Origin: a virus
Reading direction: 5' to 3' (one strand)
DNA: 29,023 nt
Virus record (IMG/VR): IMGVR_UViG_3300031877_000007
Location: 1-29,023 of that record
The notes beneath the pieces are model-generated. The model worked only from the letters and a program-made list of their open reading frames with translations, was not told the origin of the DNA and did not search any database. Positions within the stretch are counted from its first letter, which is position 1, and each line of letters opens with the position of its first letter. The position numbers and the translations under genes were made by a program. Of this stretch, positions 22,299-29,023 are shown piece after piece.

Positions 22299-22664
22299 AT
22301 GGCGTATTCTGCAGCTGCAGACGTCAGGAGAATTCTTAACACCAAGCTTACCGATCCTGAGCTTGAAGAATTGATTAAGGAAGCTGACGCGCTCATCGAC
22401 AAGAGGCTCGGCCCTCAAACCTCAGGCGACCTCTTGATTCGGCGTCTAAGCACCCGTCTAGCAGCAATCCCCGCGAAGAAGAGGGATCCTGAAAGCTTCG
22501 CACTCGGCGAATACCGTGAAGACCATGATCCGATTGAAACTTGGAAAGGTGAGTGCGAAGAGGTTTGGAGGCTCTGCATGAAGAAGAAATTCCACAGCTC
22601 CCTAGAAGACGAAGATTCAGTCTTCAAACTGAAGAACGGATACGGTCCCGGAATCAACTACTAG
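22299..22664 (+). CDS. Head-tail connector/adaptor protein (121 aa)
   Basis: An all-helical protein starting YSAAADVRRILNTKLTDPELEELIKEADALIDKRLG, the usual opening of gp6/gp15-like head-completion adaptors (a helical bundle docking under the portal). GGAGAT precedes ATG 22299. The order capsid, adaptor, stopper, tail terminator agrees with this role. Confidence 0.65.
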   Translation: MAYSAAADVRRILNTKLTDPELEELIKEADALIDKRLGPQTSGDLLIRRLSTRLAAIPAKKRDPESFALGEYREDHDPIETWKGECEEVWRLCMKKKFHSSLEDEDSVFKLKNGYGPGINY

Positions 22665-22675
22665 GTGAAGAAGAG

Positions 22676-23080
22676 ACGTCGAATATTCCTGATCAAATCG
22701 ACCGCATCGGGGAATCCGGCTACTTCAGACCGATCACTCGAACCCCAGATACAGACGGCCAGCTCAAGGAAACTCCGATCGGAGATCCACCTCAAACCGG
22801 CGATATCTCGGTCAAAGTGAAAGTCCAAGAGACTCAACTCACAAGAGGAGCTGCAGCGAACGAGCCAATCCCGTTCCTCGCCATGGCAAGGGACACTTGG
22901 ATCTTCGGGAAGAGTTCAGACTTTCTGGGAGACGTCAAAGTCAAACAGTCAGATCAAATCATCACCGGTTCAGCTGGAGCATGGAAGTTCTGGAGGATTG
23001 ATGAGATTCACTTCCGGAAGATCGGCGATTCCGTAGCATTCCTTGCGATGCGCTGTGTCCAAGTCGATAAGAGAGCATGA
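22676..23080 (+). CDS. Head closure (stopper-like) protein with apparent ACG start (134 aa)
   Basis: The frame has no ATG, GTG or TTG between the end of the previous gene and residue 70, but an in-frame ACG at 22676 lies seven bases after AGGTGA. The product then begins MSNIPDQIDRIGESGYFRPI and continues RTPDTDGQLKET, the typical N-terminus of stopper/head closure proteins (D.IG...). The beta-rich body follows (DISVKVKVQET, DTWIFGKSSDFLGDVKVKQSD, WRIDEIHF). The alternative is GTG 22553, which overlaps the adaptor gene by 112 bases and adds a non-family-like Arg-rich stretch. Confidence 0.6.
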   Translation, partial: TSNIPDQIDRIGESGYFRPITRTPDTDGQLKETPIGDPPQTGDISVKVKVQETQLTRGAAANEPIPFLAMARDTWIFGKSSDFLGDVKVKQSDQIITGSAGAWKFWRIDEIHFRKIGDSVAFLAMRCVQVDKRA

Positions 23081-23186
23081 GGGATCAAAGAGATCCCGAT
23101 TATTGATTAGCCTTCGGCTACGCGATGGGCAGCCTGAAGAAGGCTTGAGCGCGGCCAGAAATCCCAAGGAGGGTGAAGAACGAAGA
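23081..23186 (+). other. Intergenic stretch with three successive stem-loops
   Basis: GGGATC/GATCCC (23081-23097, 5-base loop), TAGCC/GGCTA (23108-23120, 3-base loop) and AGCCT/AGGCT (23131-23145, 5-base loop) follow one another directly after the stop of the head closure gene. No U-run follows. They could form an RNA processing, stability or regulatory element in the middle of the late operon. Confidence 0.4.
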
Positions 23187-23240
23187 ATGAGCCTTATCGG
23201 CGAGCGAGAAGGCTTAGCGAATGCTCTGAGGAGAGAATGA
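23187..23240 (+). CDS. Possible 17-codon micro-gene
   Basis: ATG 23187 has GGAGGGTGA ten bases upstream and encodes MSLIGEREGLANALRRE, ending where the GAGGAGAG site of the next gene begins. It may be a leader peptide for the tail terminator gene. Support is limited to the ribosome binding site. Confidence 0.25.
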   Translation: MSLIGEREGLANALRRE

Positions 23241-23241
23241 C

Positions 23242-23712
23242 ATGCCGACTCCTAAAGACCTCGATAAGACAATTAGGGATTTAATCTTCAACCAATGGTC
23301 GATCACTGCACCGGAGCATCCGATTAAGACTGAGATCGTATTCCCCTATGTCGTCAATCGAGAAGTTCTAATCAACTTGAGTTACGCCATCTGGGTTTCA
23401 GAATTCACTTCATCAAGGACTACGAAGACCCTTCGGCGAGATCTCGAGGCTAGACATATCTTCAGAGTTCACTGTTTCGTACGGCCGAAGACAGGGAAGA
23501 AAGAGGATGTGAACACAGCGAAGAGCGAGAAGGACGGGATGAGAATTGAAGTTGAGAGGATTATTACAGCTTTCCGAACAGGGATCCCGGGAGTAGTCGA
23601 TATGTATCCGAAGAGACCTCTGCCCGCTGATCAATGGGATATGGATCCCCCCTTCCTAATCGAATTGGTCGAGGTTGAATGCATCTATCTCACAGGAATC
23701 CCAGGTGAATGA
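23242..23712 (+). CDS. Tail terminator/tail completion-like protein (156 aa)
   Basis: ATG 23242 follows GAGGAGAG. The chain has the alpha/beta pattern of tail terminators: an N-terminal helix (DLDKTIRDLIFNQW), strands carrying Arg-rich turns (HIFRVHCFVRP), a long helix after MRIEVERIITAF, and a C-terminal IELVEVECIYL strand. Such proteins cap the tail tube at the head side. Position between head closure and tail tube supports it; sequence alone is not decisive. Confidence 0.55.
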   Translation: MPTPKDLDKTIRDLIFNQWSITAPEHPIKTEIVFPYVVNREVLINLSYAIWVSEFTSSRTTKTLRRDLEARHIFRVHCFVRPKTGKKEDVNTAKSEKDGMRIEVERIITAFRTGIPGVVDMYPKRPLPADQWDMDPPFLIELVEVECIYLTGIPGE

Positions 23713-23748
23713 GGAATCGATTTGTCGCAGGTATGAAAGGTGAATGAG

Positions 23749-23883
23749 ATGCCTCCGCTAAAACTGTGTGAGAAATGCGGAAAACAGTTTGAGGACGAGA
23801 CGGGAGGGCAGGCGAAACTCTGCCCGGAGTGTGCTCCTCGTTCCTCGTTGAAAGAGAAGCCTAAGAGGAAAGCCGGCGAATAG
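23749..23883 (+). CDS. Mini zinc-ribbon protein (44 aa)
   Basis: ATG 23749 has AGGTGA five bases upstream and stops at TAG 23881-23883. CEKCGKQF near residue 7 and CPEC near residue 24 form a zinc ribbon, and the tail is basic (LKEKPKRKAGE). Its stop overlaps the AGGAGGTGA site of the tail tube gene. Function unknown. Confidence 0.55.
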   Translation: MPPLKLCEKCGKQFEDETGGQAKLCPECAPRSSLKEKPKRKAGE

Positions 23884-23896
23884 GAGGTGAAAGGAA

Positions 23897-24319
23897 ACGG
23901 TAACCATTGGATCTCAGGAAAAATCATGTTTCGGCGGAAAGTGCATAGTGAAGATCGACGGCGACACAATAGGCTTAGCGGATCGCTATGAAGCTCAATG
24001 GGGTTATCCGGTTGCGAAACGACCTGTATTCGGATCCCAGATCAAAATCCGGGGAACTCAGAGCTACGACGGCGAGCTTAGAGTTGAAGGGCTCTACTCG
24101 ACGGACAATGTGATCGCTTCGAAAGCAACTCCTGTCACAGGAGTCCTTCCCTCCGTTACCGTAGTTGTCGAAGAAACTGACATTCAAAGCCCCACCCCTG
24201 TCAAGAAGACTTGGACTTTCGTGGGTCAGCTTCCATCTTTCCAAAAGACCGGGCAAGCAGACCAATTCTCCATATTCCGGATGACCCTCGATCTGAGCGC
24301 CGAGCCGGCCTGCACTTAA
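23897..24319 (+). CDS. Tail tube-like protein with apparent ACG start (140 aa)
   Basis: A full AGGAGGTGA at 23882-23890 is followed after six bases by ACG 23897, in frame with the downstream GTG 23948. Starting at ACG the protein begins MVTIGSQEKSCFGGKCIVKI, then DGDTIGLADRYEAQ, which is tube-like; starting at GTG 23948 would lose the first strand and leave the perfect ribosome site 57 bases away. The rest is beta-rich (VTVVVEETDI, KTWTFVGQL). The place before the tail chaperone fits a tail tube or closely related tail protein. Confidence 0.6.
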   Translation, partial: TVTIGSQEKSCFGGKCIVKIDGDTIGLADRYEAQWGYPVAKRPVFGSQIKIRGTQSYDGELRVEGLYSTDNVIASKATPVTGVLPSVTVVVEETDIQSPTPVKKTWTFVGQLPSFQKTGQADQFSIFRMTLDLSAEPACT

Positions 24320-24366
24320 TCGCGAGCTCTCATATCGATAAGGTTCAATCTATCGGAGAGATCGCT

Positions 24367-24894
24367 ATGCCGAAGACTGAGGAAGAAAAGATCGAAGCCA
24401 TTCTTAAGATTCTTGAGAAGTGGCCGGAAGACTGCCCTAACAAACCGACCTTAATGCAGGCCCTCTTAGACCCGAACATCCTGCACTCCAAAGATCTCCT
24501 TGAGGATCCCGGCATAGCAACATTAACCTCCACACTTGGAACCGTTGAACTCTACCATCTTGAGAGACCACCTGAACTTCTCCCCACGAAACTGGAGGAG
24601 AGCGAGATTCCGGGAAGACACGGCGACATCTTCCATTATAGAGCGGATAAATCTGATCGCTTAGAACTGAGAGGACTCGTTGACGCTGAAAGCGAATACA
24701 CCGCCATCAAATCGACTTTGAAGACTATGAGACAGGGCCAAGATGCTAATCCGATCAGCGTAACAGTTCGATGCGGAACCATAGCCTACATCAACGGCGT
24801 CCAATATTGGGTTGGAGACATCGAGATTGAACCTGAACCGGGATTTGGGATATTCTGGATGGTTTACTCGATCAAGCTTACCAAGAGAGATTGA
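24367..24894 (+). CDS. Tail protein (175 aa)
   Basis: I chose ATG 24367, six bases after GGAGAG; the frame is open further upstream but only as overlap with the tube gene. A helical N-terminus (EEEKIEAILKILEKWPE) is followed by GRHGDIFHYRADKSDRLELRG, a helix with LKTMRQGQ, and strands VQYWVGDIEIEPEPGFGIFW. The second half resembles the minor tail/tube-associated domains that record L..M..G..P.....Y..G..Y.V. Exact role not certain. Confidence 0.5.
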   Translation: MPKTEEEKIEAILKILEKWPEDCPNKPTLMQALLDPNILHSKDLLEDPGIATLTSTLGTVELYHLERPPELLPTKLEESEIPGRHGDIFHYRADKSDRLELRGLVDAESEYTAIKSTLKTMRQGQDANPISVTVRCGTIAYINGVQYWVGDIEIEPEPGFGIFWMVYSIKLTKRD

Positions 24895-24899
24895 AAGAA

Positions 24900-25334
24900 A
24901 TGTTCACGCTGGAAGTTGAAGGCTTAGAACCGCTCTCATTCCGATTTGAGAAAGCTCTTAGAAAAATTCCAGAGGACCTTCAAGCAGTCCTAGAGATGTC
25001 TGCGAACAATACGATTGAGAGAGCGAAAGTTTTGGCTGGTCAACGTCTCAAGAACCCGGGATCCTATCTTGACTCCTTTTACATCTCAGCAGCCCGATTG
25101 GAAGTCATGTTCGGCAATATTCATCCAGCGGCTCGATGGATTGAATTCGGCATAGCTCCTCATGCGATTCTTCCCGTCCGAAGAAAAGCCTTAAGATTTG
25201 AAAAGGAAGGCGCAGAGGTCTTCGCAAAGCGGGTTCTCCATCCCGGCACCCAGGAGCTTTGGATACTATCTGACGCTTTCCGAGAAGAACTTACCGGATT
25301 AATGGATAAGTTAAAGGAGATAGCTGAAATTTGA
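24900..25334 (+). CDS. HK97 gp10-like head-tail joining/tail completion protein (144 aa)
   Basis: The segment ARWIEFGIAPHAILPVRRKALRF followed by VFAKRVLHPGTQ is the signature of the HK97 gp10 family (EfGT.PH.I.p...kaL.f...v.HPGt). The N-terminal half is helical. ATG 24900 is used here; TTG 24891, overlapping the previous stop as TTGA, adds three residues. Members complete the neck or tail end. Confidence 0.75.
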   Translation: MFTLEVEGLEPLSFRFEKALRKIPEDLQAVLEMSANNTIERAKVLAGQRLKNPGSYLDSFYISAARLEVMFGNIHPAARWIEFGIAPHAILPVRRKALRFEKEGAEVFAKRVLHPGTQELWILSDAFREELTGLMDKLKEIAEI

Positions 25335-25921
25335 GTGAATCAACTTCAGAAGTCCCAGATCAACCCTACTCGATTAACTCAAGCGGAATGCTGGAATGCA
25401 AGTGGCCGGGCTGCACCTCAACTTTCACTCAAGATACTTCGGGCCTCAAGGCATTCGCGGCTCATTGGGCTGCACATAAGAAGAAAGGTCTCCAGACTCC
25501 TGAATCGAGGAAGGGCTTGACACCAGAGGAAATGACTACCCTCCTCGACTGGAGGAAACAATATGACGAGCAGAGCAAAAAGGCGGTCATTAAGACCTGT
25601 GCTCAAATTCTCTCCGAGAAAGACCAGGTCTTCGAGGTTTACATCCCTTTCTTCGATGGCAAGATCAAGTATGTGCGTATGGATCTCGGGGAATTCATGG
25701 GCATCATGAATCTTAAGGAGGAGGACTTCCTCCGCAAAGCCATCTACATTATGTGGTCTAAAGGTGATCCAACCGCTACATGGGATAAAGTGAAACGCTA
25801 TAAGATGGAAGAGATCAGGCAGATCTGGTTCTACATCCTGGAGAACACTCGTTTTTTATTCCCAATGAAGAGCAAGACAGTCGAATCATCCAAACACCCG
25901 AGATCCAAGCGATCTACCTGA
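25331..25921 (+). CDS. Tail assembly chaperone, short form, with N-terminal C2H2 zinc site (196 aa)
   Basis: TTG 25331 overlaps the previous stop as TTGA, with GGAGAT upstream. Residues 23-49 carry CKWPGC...HWAAH, ligands C23, C28, H45 and H49, a zinc-finger-like addition not usual in tail chaperones. The rest is helical (EEDFLRKAIYIMWSKGDP). The gene lies directly before the tape measure gene, as do chaperone pairs such as lambda G/GT. Near its end the frame crosses T TTT TTA, after which the zero frame gives only a Lys/Ser-rich tail. The long form is described separately. Confidence 0.7.
   Translation: MSESTSEVPDQPYSINSSGMLECKWPGCTSTFTQDTSGLKAFAAHWAAHKKKGLQTPESRKGLTPEEMTTLLDWRKQYDEQSKKAVIKTCAQILSEKDQVFEVYIPFFDGKIKYVRMDLGEFMGIMNLKEEDFLRKAIYIMWSKGDPTATWDKVKRYKMEEIRQIWFYILENTRFLFPMKSKTVESSKHPRSKRST
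25852..25858 (+). promoter_or_regulatory. Programmed -1 ribosomal frameshift site
   Basis: TTTTTTA lies in the zero frame as cgT TTT TTA, the canonical X XXY YYZ slippery heptamer. Slipping back one base lets ribosomes enter an open frame of 57 codons that is protein-like and ends at TAG 26029-26031, inside the tape measure start. Confidence 0.75.
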
Positions 25922-26031
25922 TTCTCAAGAAAACCTACAGTCCCGAAGAGATACGGAAACTCCCTCTCGACGTCTTCAACTTTCTAAGGAGAATGGCTTT
26001 AGAGGAGAAGTTGAAAAGTGGCGGAGAATAG
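25858..26031 (+). CDS. Frameshift extension of the tail chaperone (GT-like)
   Basis: Read in the -1 frame after the slippery site, this gives IPNEEQDSRIIQTPEIQAI, then YLILKKTYSPEEIRKLPLDV and FNFLRRMALEEKLKSGGE. It is a helical, charged domain of the kind expected for the T part of a lambda GT-like chaperone. It has no start codon of its own at the beginning. The fused protein would have 176 + 57 = 233 residues. Its stop overlaps the tape measure start by 14 bases. Confidence 0.72.
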   Translation: MPNEEQDSRIIQTPEIQAIYLILKKTYSPEEIRKLPLDVFNFLRRMALEEKLKSGGE

Positions 26032-26863
26032 CGTTGACATAGTCATCAGAGCCAGAGACGAAGCCTCAGCTGAAATTCGAAGAATCTATGGTGAGATGAA
26101 GCAGCTCGGCTACGTTTCAGAGGACTCCAGAGGAAGATTAGCAGTCGCAGGGGAAACACTTCGAGAGCAGAATCGAGTTCTACGACTAGTCTCAACTTCA
26201 ACTCGAGTCCAATACTCCGATGCCATCCTAATGGCTAACGCACTTTCCAGAGTCGGATCCATAGCAAGCCACGTCACCAGCATGATGACTGCATACAACG
26301 TCGCCGCGATCCGGGTTACTGAGGCCCAACGAGATTATCGGGAGGCTTTAGCGGAATCGGGTCCAGCGAGTGAGAAGGCTCAGCAAGCCCTCGAAAGGTT
26401 GAGGGCTGCTCAGCAAGCTCAACAGATGACGATGGTTTCTCTAATAGTCCAGATTCCCGGATTGATCGCTCAGTTGATCTCATTAAGCGTAGCGATGCAA
26501 ACAGCCGGAGTCGCGGCTCGAGGATTCTGGGCGTCCATGGGTCCCATGGGATGGGCGGTACTCGGCATCTCAGCCCTCGCCGCAGGCATGGCGCTATGGA
26601 GCGCAACTCAAACTCCGAGAGTTCCTTCAGCCCAAACTCTCCCCGGACAGATCGCGGAGATCTCTCGAACAGGTTTAGCGGTTGTACATAGAGGTGAAAC
26701 CATCGGTCGAGGAGGAGGCGGCTTAGAGGTTCATGGTCCACTTCTCTCAGTGGGTAAGATCGAGATGAATCCTGAGGGAGAAAGCATCGACGCAATCTCC
26801 CGAAGGCTTGGAATGAGAATTCAGGATTTCCTTCGGGCGAAAACAGTCGCCCTTCCGATTTAA
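26018..26863 (+). CDS. Short tail tape measure-like protein (281 aa)
   Basis: GTG 26018 with GGAG upstream. The opening VDIVIRARDEASAEIRRIYGEMKQLGYV is the standard tape-measure N-terminus (a D.. ...A.D.aS..l..i pattern). Helical stretches, an Ala/Gly-rich hydrophobic segment (residues about 140-195, VSLIVQIPGLIAQLISLSVAM and GWAVLGISALAAGMALW) and a small C-terminal region follow. At 281 residues it is far shorter than most tape measures, so the tail should be short or another protein must contribute to length. Confidence 0.7.
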   Translation: MAENSVDIVIRARDEASAEIRRIYGEMKQLGYVSEDSRGRLAVAGETLREQNRVLRLVSTSTRVQYSDAILMANALSRVGSIASHVTSMMTAYNVAAIRVTEAQRDYREALAESGPASEKAQQALERLRAAQQAQQMTMVSLIVQIPGLIAQLISLSVAMQTAGVAARGFWASMGPMGWAVLGISALAAGMALWSATQTPRVPSAQTLPGQIAEISRTGLAVVHRGETIGRGGGGLEVHGPLLSVGKIEMNPEGESIDAISRRLGMRIQDFLRAKTVALPI

Positions 26864-26877
26864 GATAAAAGAGTTGA

Positions 26878-27630
26878 ATGAATATGAGTCAAGAAGCAAG
26901 CGAAACATATCCAAGCGGAACCGCCTATATGGTTCCAGCTGAAGTTTGGCTGAAAGAATACGACGCAGCGCTCGGCAAATGGAGACGAAGCCTTTTCCTA
27001 GATCGCGTCCTGATGGAAGAGCGATTCCAAGAAACCGATAAGTGGACAGGCGAAGGAACTGGCACAGACTTTCTTGTGGACGGAGACTACGCCGGAGCAG
27101 AAGCCTACTTCAAAGACAAATGCTTGAAGATGCAAACCAAAGCAACAACACCAGCAGTAGGAGACTATGTGCGAGGAAGCCGATCTTTCGTCATGGCAGC
27201 TGGAAAGAAGATAATGGTCTTCTTCAAATTCCGGTTTGCATCGAGAGCGAACACAGCCTACGTTGAGTTTCAAGCGTACTACTACGACACGACGAAAAGG
27301 CATGAAGCTAGAATCCGCTATGACGTTCAGAACAACAAATGGCAGTACCTCAACAGCTCCAATACTTGGGCTGACTTCCCGACCTCAGCAACGCAGAAAC
27401 TCAAGGAAGGCAAATGGCATCTCCTATACTTCTCAGTCGATTTGACGACTGGAAAGTTCGGCCCAATGTGGTGCGCCGGATATACTCGGGATCTCTCAGC
27501 CTGCAGCTACTATAAACCCGACGACTCAAGCGACGAATACGCTGAGATCGCAGCTAGACTTGAAACCGCAACAGCCAATCAGATAACCGGATATTTCGCA
27601 GACCTGTTGGTCGCGGAACTCCCGGTGTAG
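26878..27630 (+). CDS. Tail-tip protein with jelly-roll (LamG-like) domain (250 aa)
   Basis: ATG 26878, with a second ATG two codons on. Residues 15-45 look like a docking segment; residues 50-245 are a jelly-roll/laminin-G-like sandwich: FVMAAGKKIMVFFKFRFAS, YVEFQAYYYDTTKR, EARIRYDVQNNKWQYL, GKWHLLYFSVDLTTGKFG. Such domains bind glycans or mediate contact at tail tips. It lies between tape measure and the hub-like protein, where distal tail proteins are found. It ends with TAG in the same frame as the next gene. Confidence 0.55.
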   Translation: MNMSQEASETYPSGTAYMVPAEVWLKEYDAALGKWRRSLFLDRVLMEERFQETDKWTGEGTGTDFLVDGDYAGAEAYFKDKCLKMQTKATTPAVGDYVRGSRSFVMAAGKKIMVFFKFRFASRANTAYVEFQAYYYDTTKRHEARIRYDVQNNKWQYLNSSNTWADFPTSATQKLKEGKWHLLYFSVDLTTGKFGPMWCAGYTRDLSACSYYKPDDSSDEYAEIAARLETATANQITGYFADLLVAELPV

Positions 27631-27645
27631 GAAAGCCGATCCGTC

Positions 27646-29023
27646 TTGGCTGGAACTCTTACGAAACCAGAGGCAGTTATCGAGTATAGTCAGGGCGGAT
27701 CATCTTGGACCCAGATCCAGAATAAACTGATCAACTACGACATTCATTTGAGGGAACTTGCGGCTGGGATGAGTCAAGCAACTTTCATCTTCGATGATAA
27801 AGGAAACAGCTTGATGAAAGATATCTTCCCCTTTCAAATGACTGAGAAAGGGCTCTACTGGCATTTCCGAGCTCGAGTGAATGATAAACATCTGCTGAAT
27901 GGAAGGATCTACAAGATTCATCCTTCAATCGGAATGAAGGATACGATAGCGATTGAAGCGAGATGTTACGGCCAGGAGTTTCTCAGAAAATTCATCGGCA
28001 AAAACTATAGTAAGGATCCTAAGAAAGCAGACGACCTGATCGAAGATGTCCTCAAAGTCTGCAAGGTTTTTGACGTCGACTACACATCCCCGCACGAGGG
28101 CTCACTGCCACTTCTGAACCCGGATTACACCGACAAATGCCCCTATATCAATGATGTCGTCAGAGAAATCGGTGAGCAGGTGGACTATTCTGCTTTTGTT
28201 CAAACGCAAGCTGCTGTGACGAAGGGAACTCTCTTATTCTTTCCGAAAGACGACAGTAGCAAGCGCCATACAACTATTCTAAAGAGCGTTCTCTTCGATT
28301 CAACCAACAATATTCGAGAAGCGGATATGCCTCGAAGCATCGACGAGATCGTCAACTGGATTGCGCTAGTTGGAAGACAGGCCAACGCTGAACCAGTGGA
28401 CGGCGATGCTTGGACTGAAGATCCGAATATGAAGGGCTGGTATAGCTGCGATGGAGGGATAACTCATGTCACTTGGTTCGGCGACAACCCGAGTCGAGGA
28501 AACTATTCGGTTGGAGGGCAGACGTTCTCGAAGACAGGTGTCCACTTCAAGCTTTCGCTTCCAGATGTCTTCGGCGACGTCTTCGACTGCGTGGCTCGGA
28601 AAGCAACCTCACTTAACTTCGATTTCATGGTCAGCCACGGAGCGGATATGCCTTATTTCATGCAGATTCAGCCCATAGTCATTCTCGAGGATACTTCAGG
28701 AAACAGGATTCAGCATCTACTCTTCAACCCGATTTTGAACGACCTTATGGGCCGCACTTGGAGGACCGAGAATGTCCCGGTCGGGGATGACGACTACATC
28801 TATTATCGGGAAGCCGGGGAGAAGCCGACGAGTAAGAACCCGTACTGGTGGTTTTATAATGGAGGCACAGGGCGTAACGGAGTTCCCGGCCAAGACTTCT
28901 TCTATTGGGATAAAATTCGCTTCATAGAATTCGAGGACGTCAACAAGATTCGGGGAATATCCACAAGCACTTGGCTGCGGATCGACGCCCTCTGGTTCGG
29001 GCAGTCTTATCAAGCCTCATATA
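27646..29023 (+). CDS. Tail hub/baseplate-like protein, partial at the right edge
   Basis: The frame is open from just after 27630 to the end of the window (459 codons from TTG 27646). The N-terminus (TLTKPEAVIEYSQGGSSW, then NYDIHLRELAAGMSQATFIF) and the segment HFRARVNDKHLLNGRIYKI match the two-strand pattern of gp27/late-control-D-like hub proteins, and ADDLIEDVLKVCKVFDVDY is a typical helix of that fold. The later half (PDVFGDVFDCVARKATSL, then an acidic Trp/Tyr-rich stretch) may be a carbohydrate-binding insertion. The start has no good ribosome site. Confidence 0.6.
   Translation, partial: MAGTLTKPEAVIEYSQGGSSWTQIQNKLINYDIHLRELAAGMSQATFIFDDKGNSLMKDIFPFQMTEKGLYWHFRARVNDKHLLNGRIYKIHPSIGMKDTIAIEARCYGQEFLRKFIGKNYSKDPKKADDLIEDVLKVCKVFDVDYTSPHEGSLPLLNPDYTDKCPYINDVVREIGEQVDYSAFVQTQAAVTKGTLLFFPKDDSSKRHTTILKSVLFDSTNNIREADMPRSIDEIVNWIALVGRQANAEPVDGDAWTEDPNMKGWYSCDGGITHVTWFGDNPSRGNYSVGGQTFSKTGVHFKLSLPDVFGDVFDCVARKATSLNFDFMVSHGADMPYFMQIQPIVILEDTSGNRIQHLLFNPILNDLMGRTWRTENVPVGDDDYIYYREAGEKPTSKNPYWWFYNGGTGRNGVPGQDFFYWDKIRFIEFEDVNKIRGISTSTWLRIDALWFGQSYQASY

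Noticed and set aside
22553-22675. GTG 22553 as start of the head closure gene
   Set aside because: It would overlap the adaptor gene by 112 bases and add an Arg-rich stretch unlike the family; AGGTGA before ACG 22676 fits better, though this start remains unproven.
26316-26795. 159-codon minus-strand frame
   Set aside because: Shadow of the tape measure gene, Arg/Ser/Leu-rich with no family features.
27628-27630. TAG readthrough joining the jelly-roll protein to the hub protein
   Set aside because: The frames agree, but a TTG start exists 16 bases later and the N-terminus from there matches hub proteins without the preceding residues.
1-29023. CRISPR arrays, rRNA genes, insertion sequences
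   Set aside because: No regularly spaced repeat-spacer pattern, rRNA-like sequence, transposase or terminal inverted repeats were seen.

Overview
The window is almost entirely a tailed (head-tail, Caudoviricetes-like) virus or provirus, very probably of an archaeon. It holds a complete rightward head-and-tail module: terminase small and large subunits, Mu gp29-like (DUF935) portal, capsid protease, scaffold, decoration protein, HK97-fold capsid, connectors, tail tube, a tail chaperone with a -1 frameshift, tape measure, and tail-tip proteins running off the right edge. Archaeal signs are TATA-box-like elements, strong AGGAGGTGA ribosome binding sites, heavy use of ATGA/TTGA/GTGA overlaps, many TTG starts, and archaeal-type ATP-dependent ligase and small zinc proteins. 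I cannot name the host.

Layout. Positions 1-99 are the last codons of a tyrosine recombinase, followed by a small rightward zinc-ribbon gene (192-362). Positions 359-4225 are a tight leftward operon of eleven small accessory genes that opens with an LPD29-domain protein and ends with a DUF488 protein and a radical-SAM protein. Positions 4226-5220 are a control region with an unusually long leader, TATA-containing direct repeats, two perfect palindromes and a ribbon-helix-helix-like regulator. A Nal1-like serine protease (5622-6920) is followed by a 25-bp exact tRNA 3' end that looks like a viral attachment site. Positions 7103-9254 encode membrane, cysteine-rich and holin-like proteins. The packaging and head genes start at 9361.

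The most unusual part is 12827-19614, between portal and scaffold. It encodes a predicted nucleotidyltransferase, an ATP-dependent DNA ligase with a degenerate second ligase-like domain at its N-terminus, a Trm1-like methyltransferase, and a single 1297-residue protein. That protein joins an OB fold (apparently the missing C-terminal domain of the ligase), a LigD-like 3'-phosphoesterase domain, a related second copy, the capsid-maturation protease, a helix-turn-helix, a PhnP-like metallo-beta-lactamase domain and an ASCH-like domain. It reads as a nucleic-acid end-healing and sealing kit built into the head-assembly polyprotein.

A second unusual trait is translational. Three genes (7808, 22676, 23897) have a well-placed ribosome binding site and a family-like N-terminus but an ACG where the start codon should be. 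A fourth gene has an ACG alternative. The window also carries a classic T TTT TTA slippery site in the tail chaperone and a 170-nt terS/terL overlap.
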